From Streptomyces zagrosensis (GTDB taxonomy: Bacteria; Actinomycetota; Actinomycetes; Streptomycetales; Streptomycetaceae), in NCBI RefSeq assembly GCF_014203645.1, contig NZ_JACHJL010000005.1:124001-188000 (forward strand): a stretch of DNA of 64,000 nucleotides. Reading direction: 5' to 3'. The position numbers were made by a program, and so were the translations under genes. Under the pieces are notes generated by a model that had not been told where the DNA came from, ran no database searches, and saw only the letters and a list, made by a program, of their open reading frames with translations. This document shows positions 15,999-24,388 of the stretch, one piece after another (position 1 is the stretch's first letter; the number at the start of each line of letters is the position of its first letter).

Positions 15999-18710
15999 AT
16001 GACGACGGTTGACGAGCACATCCAGAGCACAGACGCAGCGATCTGTCAGAACATCGCCTCTTTGACTCACCAGCGCGACCTGCTGTCTCAGAACATCCTT
16101 GCGCAGCTCCGGAACCTGGTCGAGGGCGTCGCCGTGCGCCTCCAGTCGGGCACCTCCGACACCCAGTACAACTACCCGGCGATAGGGCTTGGACTTGCCT
16201 TCGTGAAGGGGAGCGGCCAGTACAGCTTCCTGGGCCGGTTCCACAAGCTTCTCGAAGCAAGCGCCTCGCACTACACCATGGACGGGGATGCCTCCGAGCG
16301 CCTGATGCTCAAGTACTACGAGTACCTTCTACGAATCCGCACCCTGCTCAAGGGAGGCTGCGGGATCGACGTGCTCGCCAACCTAGAGTCGTTCCCGGTC
16401 AATTTCGACCCGTCGTTGCGGGAGTACCACGAGAAGATCGCCGCCCGGATTGAGGCTCTACGCAGGACCGGTTCGGGTGGAGCGCGGGATCGCTACTACA
16501 TCCATAAGACGCGCCCGTTCTTCGTCGGTGGGCACATCTACTACGAGGTCACCCTCTACCGAGCCGTCAACAAGGTCAGCAAGTTCGACCGCATCATTGC
16601 CTTCACCAACATCGACATGAGCGACAAGTACTCGGCCATGCTGACCCTCCAGCGCGACTCGATCAACGTCCTCGACCAGACGATGCCGATCACGATCATC
16701 CGCGACTGGGAGGTCTCGATCCGCCCGTGCGAGCTCAACAACTTCGCACGTCTCCTGGGCATCACGATCAAGGCCAGCACCGGCTCCGCCGAGTACCGCT
16801 ACCTCATGGACGGCCTGACGGTGGGTTTGGGCAGCCTGCTCGATCTCGTCGACATGCCCGATGACCAGTATGAGACGGCCAAGACTGCAGGCACCGCGAG
16901 CACGACCAAGCCGCAGATCTTCCCGGTGTTGGACGAAGTGCGCCGAATCGTGCGGTCAGGGGCACAGGGCCGCAACGTTATCCGTTACCTCATGCTGCGG
17001 ATGCACAACCAGGTGTTGAAGCCGCAGTACAACTGGGATAGGTGCGGTCGTCTGTCTGACCTCAACCTGCTCTACGGCTGCATCCCGTTCGATCAGATGC
17101 CCTTCTGTACCTCATTGCCAGGGCACAACCCGCGCTACTGGGATCTCGTCGAGAGCCTCGACTCGACCGACCGGCACCACGAGCTGCTCGCTCGGCGAGT
17201 CCGGAACAACGTTGAACGCCACGGGATGCTCTACACACCCGTCGCTGACCTCGAAGCCCTCGGCGACGTCAGCAAGCTGATCGCCATCTACAACAATAAG
17301 CTCTACTACAAGCACACCGAGCGGCAGCTCGTGCAGGACAAGGGGCATGTCTTCACCCGGGGGTACGAGGATGACACTGTCTCCATCGTCGAAAAGCTCC
17401 AGAAGTATGCGACGTCCGGGATCGACGGCTACACGGTGGCCGTCGAGCTATGGCTCAACGAGGCTCCTCGCGGTATCGATGACGACGTCAAGAAGGCCGC
17501 CCTCAAGCTCCTGTTCAGCCAGTCTAAAGTCGCGCTGATCTACGGTGCGGCTGGCACGGGCAAGTCCACAATGGTCGACCATATTGCCCAGCACTTCAAC
17601 GACAAGACGAAGCTGTTCTTGGCTCACACCAACCCGGCGAAGGATAACCTCGAGCGCAAGGTCACCGCCCAGAACTCGACCTTCCGGACGATCAGCAGTC
17701 AGATCTACCGGAATGGGTCGGACCCTGAGTACGACCTTCTGGTCATCGACGAGTGCAGCACCGTGAGCAACGCAGACTTGCTTAAAGTGCTGGAGAAGAC
17801 GTCGTTCAAGCTGCTCGTCCTTGTAGGCGACGTCTACCAGATCGAGTCGATCCAGTTCGGCAACTGGTTCAGTATCATCCGCTCATTCATCCCTAGCACG
17901 GCCGTGTTCGAGCTGACAACACCGTTCAGGACCAAGAGCCAGTCTCTCCTGGGGTTCTGGGACAAGGTCCGGATTATCGACGGCGACATCGCCGAAGTCA
18001 TTGCCCGCAACGGCTACTCGACCGTGCTGGACAAGTCGCTATTCGAGGCGCAGCGGCAGGACGAGATCATCCTGTGTCTGAACTACGACGGCCTGTACGG
18101 GATCAACAACGTCAACCGCTTCCTTCAGAGCAGCAACCCCAACCCGGCGACCACTTGGCGCGTCTCCACCTACAAGGTGGGCGATCCAGTTCTGTTTAAC
18201 GAGACCGAGCGGTTCCGGCCGGTGATCTACAACAACCTGAAGGGACGAATCGTCGACATCGCCTCTACCCCAGGCCAAATACAGTTCGACGTCGAACTGG
18301 ATCGACCGCTCACCGAGTTCGACGTCGTTAGCGGGGAGCTCCAGTGGGTGAAAGATTCGACCGTACGCTTCGCCGTCTACGACCATGACACCAGCGACGA
18401 GGACGACGACTCACTTAACACCGCCGTGCCGTTCCAGATTGCCTACGCCGTCTCGATCCATAAGGCACAGGGCCTCGAATACGACTCCGTCAAGATCGTC
18501 ATCACCGATGCGAATGAGGATGACATCGCGCACAGCATCTTCTACACCGCTGTCACCCGGGCACGGGAGAGCCTCAAGATCTTCTGGACACCAGAGACCC
18601 AGCAGGCGGTGCTCAAGAGTCTTCTACGGAGTGCGAGTCCGAAGGATGTCGCACTTCTGTCGAGTCGACGCGGACTCACGCCGGTTGCCCGATCTCGGCG
18701 TACTTCGTGA
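15999..18710 (+). CDS. SF1 (RecD/UvrD-like) helicase with large uncharacterised N-terminal region
   Basis: 903 residues. The C-terminal half is a complete SF1 motor: Walker A IYGAAGTGKST (about residue 515), Walker B LLVIDECSTVS (583), LVGDVYQIESIQ (motif III, 610), TPFRTKSQSLL (motif IV), IAYAVSIHKAQGLEYDSVKI (motif V) and FYTAVTRARESLKI (motif VI, 849). The first ~500 residues have no domain I recognise; they are mixed alpha/beta with an early coiled-coil stretch. The ATG at 15999 is preceded by a GAAGGAG/GAGAAGG stretch. As large accessory cargo next to a TIR gene on an integrative element, it is a candidate anti-phage or conflict helicase. That is inference. Confidence 0.8.
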   Translation: MTTVDEHIQSTDAAICQNIASLTHQRDLLSQNILAQLRNLVEGVAVRLQSGTSDTQYNYPAIGLGLAFVKGSGQYSFLGRFHKLLEASASHYTMDGDASERLMLKYYEYLLRIRTLLKGGCGIDVLANLESFPVNFDPSLREYHEKIAARIEALRRTGSGGARDRYYIHKTRPFFVGGHIYYEVTLYRAVNKVSKFDRIIAFTNIDMSDKYSAMLTLQRDSINVLDQTMPITIIRDWEVSIRPCELNNFARLLGITIKASTGSAEYRYLMDGLTVGLGSLLDLVDMPDDQYETAKTAGTASTTKPQIFPVLDEVRRIVRSGAQGRNVIRYLMLRMHNQVLKPQYNWDRCGRLSDLNLLYGCIPFDQMPFCTSLPGHNPRYWDLVESLDSTDRHHELLARRVRNNVERHGMLYTPVADLEALGDVSKLIAIYNNKLYYKHTERQLVQDKGHVFTRGYEDDTVSIVEKLQKYATSGIDGYTVAVELWLNEAPRGIDDDVKKAALKLLFSQSKVALIYGAAGTGKSTMVDHIAQHFNDKTKLFLAHTNPAKDNLERKVTAQNSTFRTISSQIYRNGSDPEYDLLVIDECSTVSNADLLKVLEKTSFKLLVLVGDVYQIESIQFGNWFSIIRSFIPSTAVFELTTPFRTKSQSLLGFWDKVRIIDGDIAEVIARNGYSTVLDKSLFEAQRQDEIILCLNYDGLYGINNVNRFLQSSNPNPATTWRVSTYKVGDPVLFNETERFRPVIYNNLKGRIVDIASTPGQIQFDVELDRPLTEFDVVSGELQWVKDSTVRFAVYDHDTSDEDDDSLNTAVPFQIAYAVSIHKAQGLEYDSVKIVITDANEDDIAHSIFYTAVTRARESLKIFWTPETQQAVLKSLLRSASPKDVALLSSRRGLTPVARSRRTS

Positions 18711-18972
18711 GCCGAGACACACCCGGGTAGGGTCCGGGTTCGAGATGAGGGAGGAGAACCGACCGCCGGAACAATCTGTCACCCAACTGTCGTACGTAGG
18801 GCATGACACAGATACGAGAAGCGGCAACGCCACCGTACCGGCGCTCTCCAGCGCCTTGAGCAACCGAACCAGGGACTTGCTGGGGTTCGAAAGCGAGTCA
18901 CGGAGGCGCACCACTCGCGAACGAAGACTGGACAACGTGCGATGGGTAGCCAGAGGTAGCTGCCTTGGTTTG

Positions 18973-19716
18973 CTACGGCACCTCTGGTGCGAGGACGGCA
19001 GCCGCAATCTTTTGCGCGATGTCGCTTACTGAGTCGTGTTCTGTGGTGAAGCCCGCGAGATCGGGAAGAATTCCGCTGTATTCAGCGACGTCTTCGAATG
19101 TAACTTTGTGCAATACGGGAATCAGGGTGCTCTTGTGGAGAAGGGCCCCGAGTTCGCGCTCCGTCCAGAAGCGCCCGGTAAGATACACAGCCGTCAGAAC
19201 TGCAACGCCAGCGTGAGCACGTCGGAGCCCCTGGTCCATCTGCAAGGCCTGGCTCTTCCCAGGACGGATCGAGACTTCGTCAAACCAGACTGTCACCCCG
19301 AGGTCTTCAAGCTCCTGTCGAAGTTGTCCGGCTACTTCTGATCCATCGAGCCGTGCGTAGCTGAGGAAAACGTCGCACTCCCGTGCGTCGTGGGCAGAAA
19401 CAGCCTCTTGGACTCTGTCGGCGAGCTGGCGCTCTTCGACCGTGTAACGAACCGTAGGCCGGGTCACTGCTTCCTGAAGGCTGCGGTTGATCTTGGCGAC
19501 CTCCTGCTGGTTGTGGCGGTCGGCCGCTTGGTTGTGTGCGTCAACACGCCTGTTGTAAGCAGCGACCGCTTGTCGGTTCTGCTGCTCAACCTTGCGGTTG
19601 TGCTGATCAATCTCGCGGTTAGCCTTGTCGACAACCTTCTTCTGCTCTTGCTCGGCCTTGCGCTGAGCCGCCTTGACCTGCTGGCGGAATGCACTCTCGT
19701 TGAACTTCTGTGCCAC
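18973..19716 (-). CDS. Coiled-coil TIR-domain protein
   Basis: 247 residues. Residues ~1-90 form a charged Q/K/R/N-rich coiled coil (QKKVVDKANREIDQHNRKVE etc.). Residues ~113-240 are a TIR domain: CDVFLSYARLDGSEVAGQL, VTVWFDEVSIRPGKS, and FWTERELGALL with the probable catalytic Glu at about 188. Bacterial TIR domains are often NADases or cyclic-ADPR synthases in phage defence. The GTG start is backed by a strong GCAGGAGG. The gene is convergent with the helicase, so it is expressed separately. Confidence 0.88.
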   Translation of the reverse strand: MAQKFNESAFRQQVKAAQRKAEQEQKKVVDKANREIDQHNRKVEQQNRQAVAAYNRRVDAHNQAADRHNQQEVAKINRSLQEAVTRPTVRYTVEERQLADRVQEAVSAHDARECDVFLSYARLDGSEVAGQLRQELEDLGVTVWFDEVSIRPGKSQALQMDQGLRRAHAGVAVLTAVYLTGRFWTERELGALLHKSTLIPVLHKVTFEDVAEYSGILPDLAGFTTEHDSVSDIAQKIAAAVLAPEVP

Positions 19717-19826
19717 TTCTTGTCCTCCTGCGACGCTGGCGCTCCTGTCCCAGGAGGCTCCCTTTCAAGTTAGCCCACGGCACTGACAGTCGATTCTGCC
19801 TGCCCTGCGAGACCTGGCGGAGGGCG

Positions 19827-20262
19827 TCAACGCTCTCGCCCGTGGCTGTCCCGCATGCTCACCCCGCGCTCGACCAACCGAGTGCGCACAGTCCCGCCGT
19901 CTACACCGAGTCGCTCGCCAATCCGTGCGAGCGCCTGGCCGGCCTCGTAAAGTCGTACCGCCTCGCCGATCTGCTCTGCCGATAGTCCACGCATCCGCAT
20001 CTCGACGCCATGGTGCTTCAGGATTTCGCCCACCCGCTGCCGACTGATCCCGAACCGATCACCGAGCTGGTAGACCGTCGCTCCACCCACGTAGCCGTCG
20101 ATGAGCTGCTGCACCTGGTCGTCGCTGAGCTGCTTCGCCCGACCAGGTTTACGTCGCACGGGCGGCTGTCGAACCGGAGCAGATAGATCCGGCAGCTTGC
20201 GCAACAGCGCTTCCAGCGCTCCGACCTGCTCCTTTGTGTTGTAGTACGTTCGCCGGAGGTCC
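19827..20262 (-). CDS. Double helix-turn-helix protein at the element end, 5' end set by the att junction
   Basis: The frame is open from the junction to TGA at 19827. It contains two HTH-like units: [20 protein letters not shown] / [18 protein letters not shown] and [20 protein letters not shown] / [18 protein letters not shown], resembling resolvase C-terminal DNA-binding helices. In the integrated state no ATG or GTG precedes the domain; TTG at 20204 is a possible start (125 residues). In the excised circle the junction would supply ATG from the other end, giving [14 protein letters not shown]... (145 residues), in frame with the recombinase. Confidence 0.65.
20261..20262. other. Attachment junction distal to the recombinase
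   Basis: Minus strand reads GAAGCGTTCC-GG-ACCTCCGGCG. Left of GG is IS3 orfB (codons for EARLEAFR); right of GG is the start of the element's HTH reading frame. Only GG is shared with the 10706 junction, consistent with a two-base crossover core. Confidence 0.7.
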
Positions 20263-21045
20263 GGAACGCTTCGAGTCGGGCCTCACGCTTGCTCGTCCAG
20301 CCCTTTCGTCCCTGGTGCGTCTCCCTTTTCGAAGGTCGCGTTGGAACTCTCCGCGGCGGCGTTGTCCGCTGAGCTGCCCACCGCGCTCATGCTTTGGAGC
20401 ACGTCCACCCGGCGGCAGGCGTCAGCGAACGCGGCGCTCGTGTACTGAGCGCCGTGGTCGGTGTGCATGATCGCGCCCTTGAGACTGCCGCGGGTTGGTT
20501 TTGCTGCGGCGAAGGCGTCGGTGACGAGCTCGGTTCTCATGTGGTCGGCGATCGCCCAGCCCGCCAGGCGGCGTGAGCACAGATCGATCACGGTCGCGAG
20601 ACAACAACAATTTCCGCCGCCGACGCTCAAGTACGTGATGTCGCCGACGTACTTGGTGTTCACTTCCTCGGCCGTGAAGTCGCGTGCGATCCGGTCCGGG
20701 GCCTTCGCGGCGGCCAAGTCCGAAACAGTGGTGCGGTGCCTGCGGTGCAGGCGGACTCCGGCCAGGCCGGTGCCGCGCATGACGCGCGACGCGCTTGTGG
20801 TTGACGCGCTCACCGTCCTCCCGACGTTGTGCGGTGACCCTGGGGACGCCATAGGTGCCGTCCGATTCCCGGTGGACTGTGCGTATCTTGGCGGCGAGCT
20901 TGGCGTCGGCCGCCTGGCGGGCTGTGCGGTCCGCGGCGGTCTTGCGCCGGGAGGAGAAGCCCGAGCGGGTGATGCCCAAGATCGTGCACAGCCGCTTCAC
21001 GCCGTAATGGCGCTGGTGATCATCAACGAACTGGCAGCGGTTCAC
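20263..21045 (-). pseudogene. N-terminal and central part of IS3 transposase (orfB), two frameshifts, cut by the island
   Basis: DDE transposase. The start is MNRCQFVDDHQRHYGVKRLC, then the HTH_21 region; in the second frame come KYVGDITYLSVG (first Asp), IMHTDHGAQYTS (second Asp) and DNAAAESSNATF (Glu). A 2-nt deletion in a CG repeat near 20783-20789 shifts frame between VNHKRVA and RVMRGTGLAG. A 1-nt insertion near 20330 shifts it again before [18 protein letters not shown]. It ends at the island junction; the last 39 codons are at 10589-10707. Confidence 0.85.
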
Positions 21046-21342
21046 CAGTGCGTCTCCGTCGCGACGAAATACCGCGCCGCTTTACGCAGCATGTCCCGCT
21101 CTTCTTCGAGTTCACGGACCCACTTGCGCAAAGCCGCCACCTCCGCCGGGTCAGACGCCGGCGTGGCCGCCTGGGCCACAAAGCGCGAGCCGGGAATCCG
21201 CCCGTCAGCGGCCCGTATCCAGCTTGTGCAGCGTCTCGGTGTTGACCCCCAGGTCAGCCGCAACCGACTCGATCGCCGCTCCCGGCCCAGAGCGGTACGA
21301 CGCGAACGCGTCCGCCAGGAACTCCGGCGGATAGTGCTTCAT
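21042..21342 (-). pseudogene. IS3 orfA (HTH protein), frameshifted
   Basis: Starts MKHYPPEFLADAFASYRSGP at 21342 and continues VAADLGVNTETLHKL. A single extra base near 21222 shifts the frame, after which the normal orfA C-terminus resumes (WIRAADGRIPGSRF ... AALRKWVRELEEERDMLRKA ... ETHW). The stop overlaps the orfB start by 4 nt (GTGA). With the orfB lesions, this IS3 copy cannot make active transposase as sequenced. Confidence 0.82.
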
Positions 21343-21394
21343 CCCCACAGCGACTCCGTTCTCCCATATCCCAAGATCTAGTTCCACCGCCGCA

Positions 21395-21703
21395 GTGCGT
21401 ACCATTCCCCCAGCCTGGCTACACCAAGTCCGCCACGGCGGCACCATCCTCACCCCCATCGACACCCCGTACGGCCATGACGCCCTACTCACACTCACCT
21501 GCGACGGCGCCGGCAGCGCCACAGGCCACCTCATCAAACCGGTAGCGTTCATGAAACTGCGCGGCCAACGCCACCAACCCCCATGGAAAAGCCTCGGCTG
21601 GCCCAAGAAACGCCTCCCCGTTGCCGACGCCCCGCCATGGAAACACCACCGCGTCACCGCAGACCCCGCAGGGCAGCGCATCTATCTCCACCGAACCCAG
21701 TAG
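21395..21703 (+). pseudogene. C-terminal fragment of a protein-L-isoaspartate methyltransferase-like gene
   Basis: Reads PPAWLHQVRHGGTILTPIDT then PYGHDALLTLTCDGAGSATG and KPVAFMKLRGQR, the C-terminal pattern recalled from PCMT-like methyltransferases, including those in ATP-grasp peptide maturation systems. The SAM-binding half is absent; the fragment begins where the IS3 element ends, so IS3 insertion or a linked deletion removed the front. Confidence 0.55.
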
Positions 21704-21842
21704 CACCGAACACCACCGCCCCACGAGGCCGGCCATGGCCTCCGGGTCCACCCACCCAGCCCCTCGCACCCGGCGGGCAGGTGCCCGCGGACAGATGGTG
21801 CTCTGCATCAACTGCTCTCGTTAGTGCTCTGAGCGCATGGGT

Positions 21843-22403
21843 TCACCGGACTGAGGCGGGCCAGTCGGCGGATAGCGTGTAGTGCCAGCCCGGGCGCCAG
21901 CTAGGCGGTGCTTGAAGTAGTTCTTCCAGCGGTGTTCCGGTGAGCAGATGGTCGAGTGCCCATCGGTTGGCCGAGTGGGCGATCACCAGGATTGTGCTGC
22001 TGTCCCATCCGGTGGCGAGGTCGTGAAGGAAGGCACGAGTGGCCGTAACGACCTGGCGGTAGCTCTGGCCTCCGGGGAATGGTTCGTCGATGTGCTGGGC
22101 TCGTTGGGCGGCGATGAGGGAGATCGGGTGTCCGTTGAGGTCTCCGTAGTTGCACTCACGCAGTCGGATGTCCTGGTGGATCGGGGGACGGCCATCGGGG
22201 AACGCGGTCCGGGCTGTTTGGACAGCCCGGCACAGGTCGGAAGCGAACACAGCCGCGAAGCCGTCGCCGGGGCGGCGTTCGCCCAATTCCCGGGCCTGGC
22301 GGCAGCCCAGGTCCGAGAGTCGGCCCGGGAGCCAGCCGGTGGCGATGCCGGTTTCGTTGTCCGTGGTGGTGGCGTGTGTCTCGTAGACGATCTCTACTGC
22401 CAT
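21843..22403 (-). CDS. Histidine phosphatase family protein
   Basis: 186 residues starting at ATG 22403 (MAVEIVYETHATTTDNE). The ETH motif replaces the common RHG, as seen from memory in many streptomycete members; the phosphate pocket continues in ASDLCRAVQTARTAF, RLRECNYGDLNG and VIAHSANRWALDHLL (second His). Phosphoglycerate-mutase-like fold; substrate unknown. Intact despite lying between fragments. Confidence 0.82.
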   Translation of the reverse strand: MAVEIVYETHATTTDNETGIATGWLPGRLSDLGCRQARELGERRPGDGFAAVFASDLCRAVQTARTAFPDGRPPIHQDIRLRECNYGDLNGHPISLIAAQRAQHIDEPFPGGQSYRQVVTATRAFLHDLATGWDSSTILVIAHSANRWALDHLLTGTPLEELLQAPPSWRPGWHYTLSADWPASVR

Positions 22404-22618
22404 CAGTGCTCTTGGATGTCCTCGACACGTCAGGCTGCATGGGCGCGCGGGCGGCATCACGGGCCGGCTCCTATGCATTTCTGCCGCGCTCACGGCGGAA
22501 GGTCGCCAGCGCGGTGCGGCCTTTGCCTCCGGCTTTCGCCGTAGACGTTGCACCCTCGGTGGCAGCGGAAGTTGAGTCGACGGGTGACCTGCTTGCTCAG
22601 GCATGCAGACCGCCCTGG

Positions 22619-23656
22619 TTAAGTGGCGGACGTCGTCTTGAGTGCGAGGGCCCGCAGTGGAGCGATCCGGGTTCGGGCGTTGCCGTGGTAGACGGCGTTC
22701 GTGCAGATCACGAGGTAGCGGCCGGTGTCGAGGGCAAGGTAGAGGCTGGTCCCGGTGAATCCGTGATGGTAGGCGACGCGTCCGCCGGCGGCGAGGACCC
22801 AGGACAGGCCGCGGTCCAGGCCGGGCTCGATAGCGGCCTGCGGGACGAGACTGACGCGCGTCCACTCACCTAAGTCGGTGTCGGTCTGGTCTGTGTACGC
22901 GGTCAGCAGCCGCTGGGCGTATTGGGCGAGGCTGCGCGGGGTGGCGAAGACGCCGGCATGACCGGCGACGCCGCCGAGCAGGGCGGCGTTGTCGTCGTGC
23001 GCGACGCCCCAGACGCGCGGGGCGCCGGGGATGCGCTGCTCGGTCGGGGCGACCTGGTGGGAGCGGCTCAGGGGCCCGTACGTCACTTCGGGCATGCCGA
23101 GGTCCTCCCACATGGCCGCGGCCAGTTCGTCGAGGGGCTGGTCGTTGATGTGGGCGAGGGCCAGGCCCAGCAGGATGTACCCGCGGTTGATGTAGCGGTG
23201 AGTGCCGGGGGCATCGTCCAGTGGCTCGCGGCACATCAGTTCATGCAGGGGCAGTTCGGCACCGCGGTAGTGGTCCAAACGTGTGGAGGCGCGAAGCCCC
23301 GAGGTATGGGCAAGGAGTTGGCGCACGGTCGCCTCGGCTGAGGGCGTCTCGCCGTTCATCGCGGGCAGGAAGTCACGGAGCGGCTCGTCCAGGTCGAGGA
23401 GGCCGTCATGCAGCGCGCGGCCGACCAGGGGCCAGGTGGCGACGACCTTGGTCAGCGAGGCGATGTCGTACGCCGTATGCCGGGTGGGTGCTTCGTCGCC
23501 GCACTCCGGGGCGACGATGCCGGCGCTGAGGTATTCGGGGGTGCCGTCCGCGGTGCCGTAGACGATCACACTGCCGGGGGTGACGCCGTCGGCGATGACG
23601 GACTGAAGGGATTTTTTGAGGCGGGCGGCGTCAGCGGCGGTGAATGGGGCGGGCAT
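22619..23656 (-). CDS. Serine hydrolase, class C beta-lactamase/DD-peptidase fold
   Basis: 345 residues. SxxK is IASLTKVVATWPL (about residue 67), the Tyr motif is HRYINRGYILLGLAL and the third motif is probably near AYHHGFTGTSLYL. No signal peptide is apparent, so it may be cytoplasmic. It overlaps the tail of the MurA-like fragment by 26 nt. From memory, a serine hydrolase next to a MurA-like protein is a recurring actinobacterial pair, so the partner here has been lost. Confidence 0.85.
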   Translation of the reverse strand: MPAPFTAADAARLKKSLQSVIADGVTPGSVIVYGTADGTPEYLSAGIVAPECGDEAPTRHTAYDIASLTKVVATWPLVGRALHDGLLDLDEPLRDFLPAMNGETPSAEATVRQLLAHTSGLRASTRLDHYRGAELPLHELMCREPLDDAPGTHRYINRGYILLGLALAHINDQPLDELAAAMWEDLGMPEVTYGPLSRSHQVAPTEQRIPGAPRVWGVAHDDNAALLGGVAGHAGVFATPRSLAQYAQRLLTAYTDQTDTDLGEWTRVSLVPQAAIEPGLDRGLSWVLAAGGRVAYHHGFTGTSLYLALDTGRYLVICTNAVYHGNARTRIAPLRALALKTTSAT

Positions 23657-23968
23657 CAGGGCCTCCGGGGTGGGTGGTGATGTCGGCTCCCAGCGTGGCG
23701 AGGGCGGACAGCAGGTATCCGTAGCCGCGCCGGAGGCGATACATCCCCCGGATCGTAGAGGGGCCCTCAGCGGTGAGGGCGGCGATCAGCAGGGCGGTCA
23801 CCGCACGGATGTCTGACGCTTCTACATCTGTGCCACGAAGTTGGACGGGATCTGTGCCACGACGCTGGACGGGCCCGCGGATGCGGCTCACCGAGCCGGT
23901 GGTGGTGATGTCGGCGCCGAAGGCGAGCAGCTTGCTGCGCGGGGCGGCGACGGAACCGGCCCCCTCGA
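23631..23968 (-). pseudogene. C-terminal fragment of a MurA-like enolpyruvyl transferase
   Basis: The frame contains LLAFGADITTTGSVSRIRGP, then DVEASDIRAVTALLIAALTA, EGPSTIRGMYRLRRGYGYLL and SALATLGADIT, the C-terminal lobe of UDP-GlcNAc 1-carboxyvinyltransferase-like proteins. The N-terminal two thirds are missing. Between the two blocks there is an imperfect 24-bp tandem duplication (23826-23873) adding eight residues, so the gene is both truncated and internally duplicated. Confidence 0.65.
23826..23873. repeat. 24-bp tandem duplication inside the MurA-like fragment
   Basis: Two adjacent copies, ATCTGTGCCACGAAGTTGGA... and ATCTGTGCCACGACGCTGGA..., each ending CGGG, differing at about three positions. 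In protein this doubles the PVQLRGTD segment. A recent slip-type duplication in a decaying gene. Confidence 0.75.
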
Positions 23969-23979
23969 CACTGTGGTGA

Positions 23980-24235
23980 CTACTGGGGACGTCCGAGGTT
24001 TTTGCAGCGGCGGCGGGCAGCAACCGCCCCCGCCAGGCAAAGTATCCGAGGGCTCCCATGCCCGCAGTGGGCCAAGGGCCCTTCCGGCGCCGAGGGACGC
24101 CACACAAGGAGGCCCAACGCCCCGCCACCACCGCAGTGTTGGTGCAGCGGCGGTAGCAGACGTGGACGCTCGCGATCGATGCCGGCGAAGGCCCCGAAGC
24201 GCTCGGCGCGCTCAACCACCCAGCGATATCGGCCG
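23980..24235 (-). pseudogene. Degenerate transposase-like fragment
   Basis: A minus-strand stretch begins YRWVVERAERFGAFAGIDRE, resembling the RWVVER...DDE C-terminal region of IS5-family transposases, but the remainder cannot be followed in any one frame. Support is only this motif and its location between gene fragments. Confidence 0.3.
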
Positions 24236-24388
24236 GGCCTCCCTGTCCCGGTAAGCGGCCCACGGCCTGGGCGTATCGCTTATCGGCCAGCGGGCAGGAC
24301 ACACGGCCCACGCGGAAAACCCTCGCCGCCCTGGCCCTCAGCCGTCCATGTCGGCTCCACGATCCGCCCTTGGGCGTCGAACGGCAGC

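Larger units (their letters stand above)
10706..20262. mobile_element. 9.56 kb serine-integrase integrative element
   Basis: Bounded by two junctions that share only a 2-bp CC (GG on the minus strand), as expected for serine-integrase crossover. The recombinase gene abuts the 10706 end. Cargo: recombinase, ImmA-like gene, small ORF, IS5 and resolvase remnants, XRE/TPR regulator, cyclo-ligase-like protein, SF1 helicase, TIR protein and HTH protein. Outside the junctions the two halves of an IS3 orfB join cleanly, so the pre-insertion site can be reconstructed by eye. Several cargo genes are damaged. Confidence 0.85.
10565..21385 (-). mobile_element. IS3-family element interrupted by a 9.56 kb insertion
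   Basis: orfA and most of orfB lie at 20263-21342, while the last 39 codons of orfB lie at 10589-10707, both on the minus strand. Subtracting the insert leaves about 1.27 kb, the normal size of an IS3 element. A possible right terminal repeat, TGACCCCGGGTCTTGGACAC, starts at 10565, just past the orfB stop. A matching left end was not found, so the 21385 boundary is approximate, set where a truncated host methyltransferase frame begins. Confidence 0.8.

Noticed and set aside
15999..19716. A single two-gene TIR-helicase operon
   Set aside because: The genes are convergent, so any joint function would need separate expression; reported as candidate cargo only.
10706..20262. tRNA-gene attachment site for the island
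   Set aside because: No tRNA is visible at either junction; the target is IS3 orfB.
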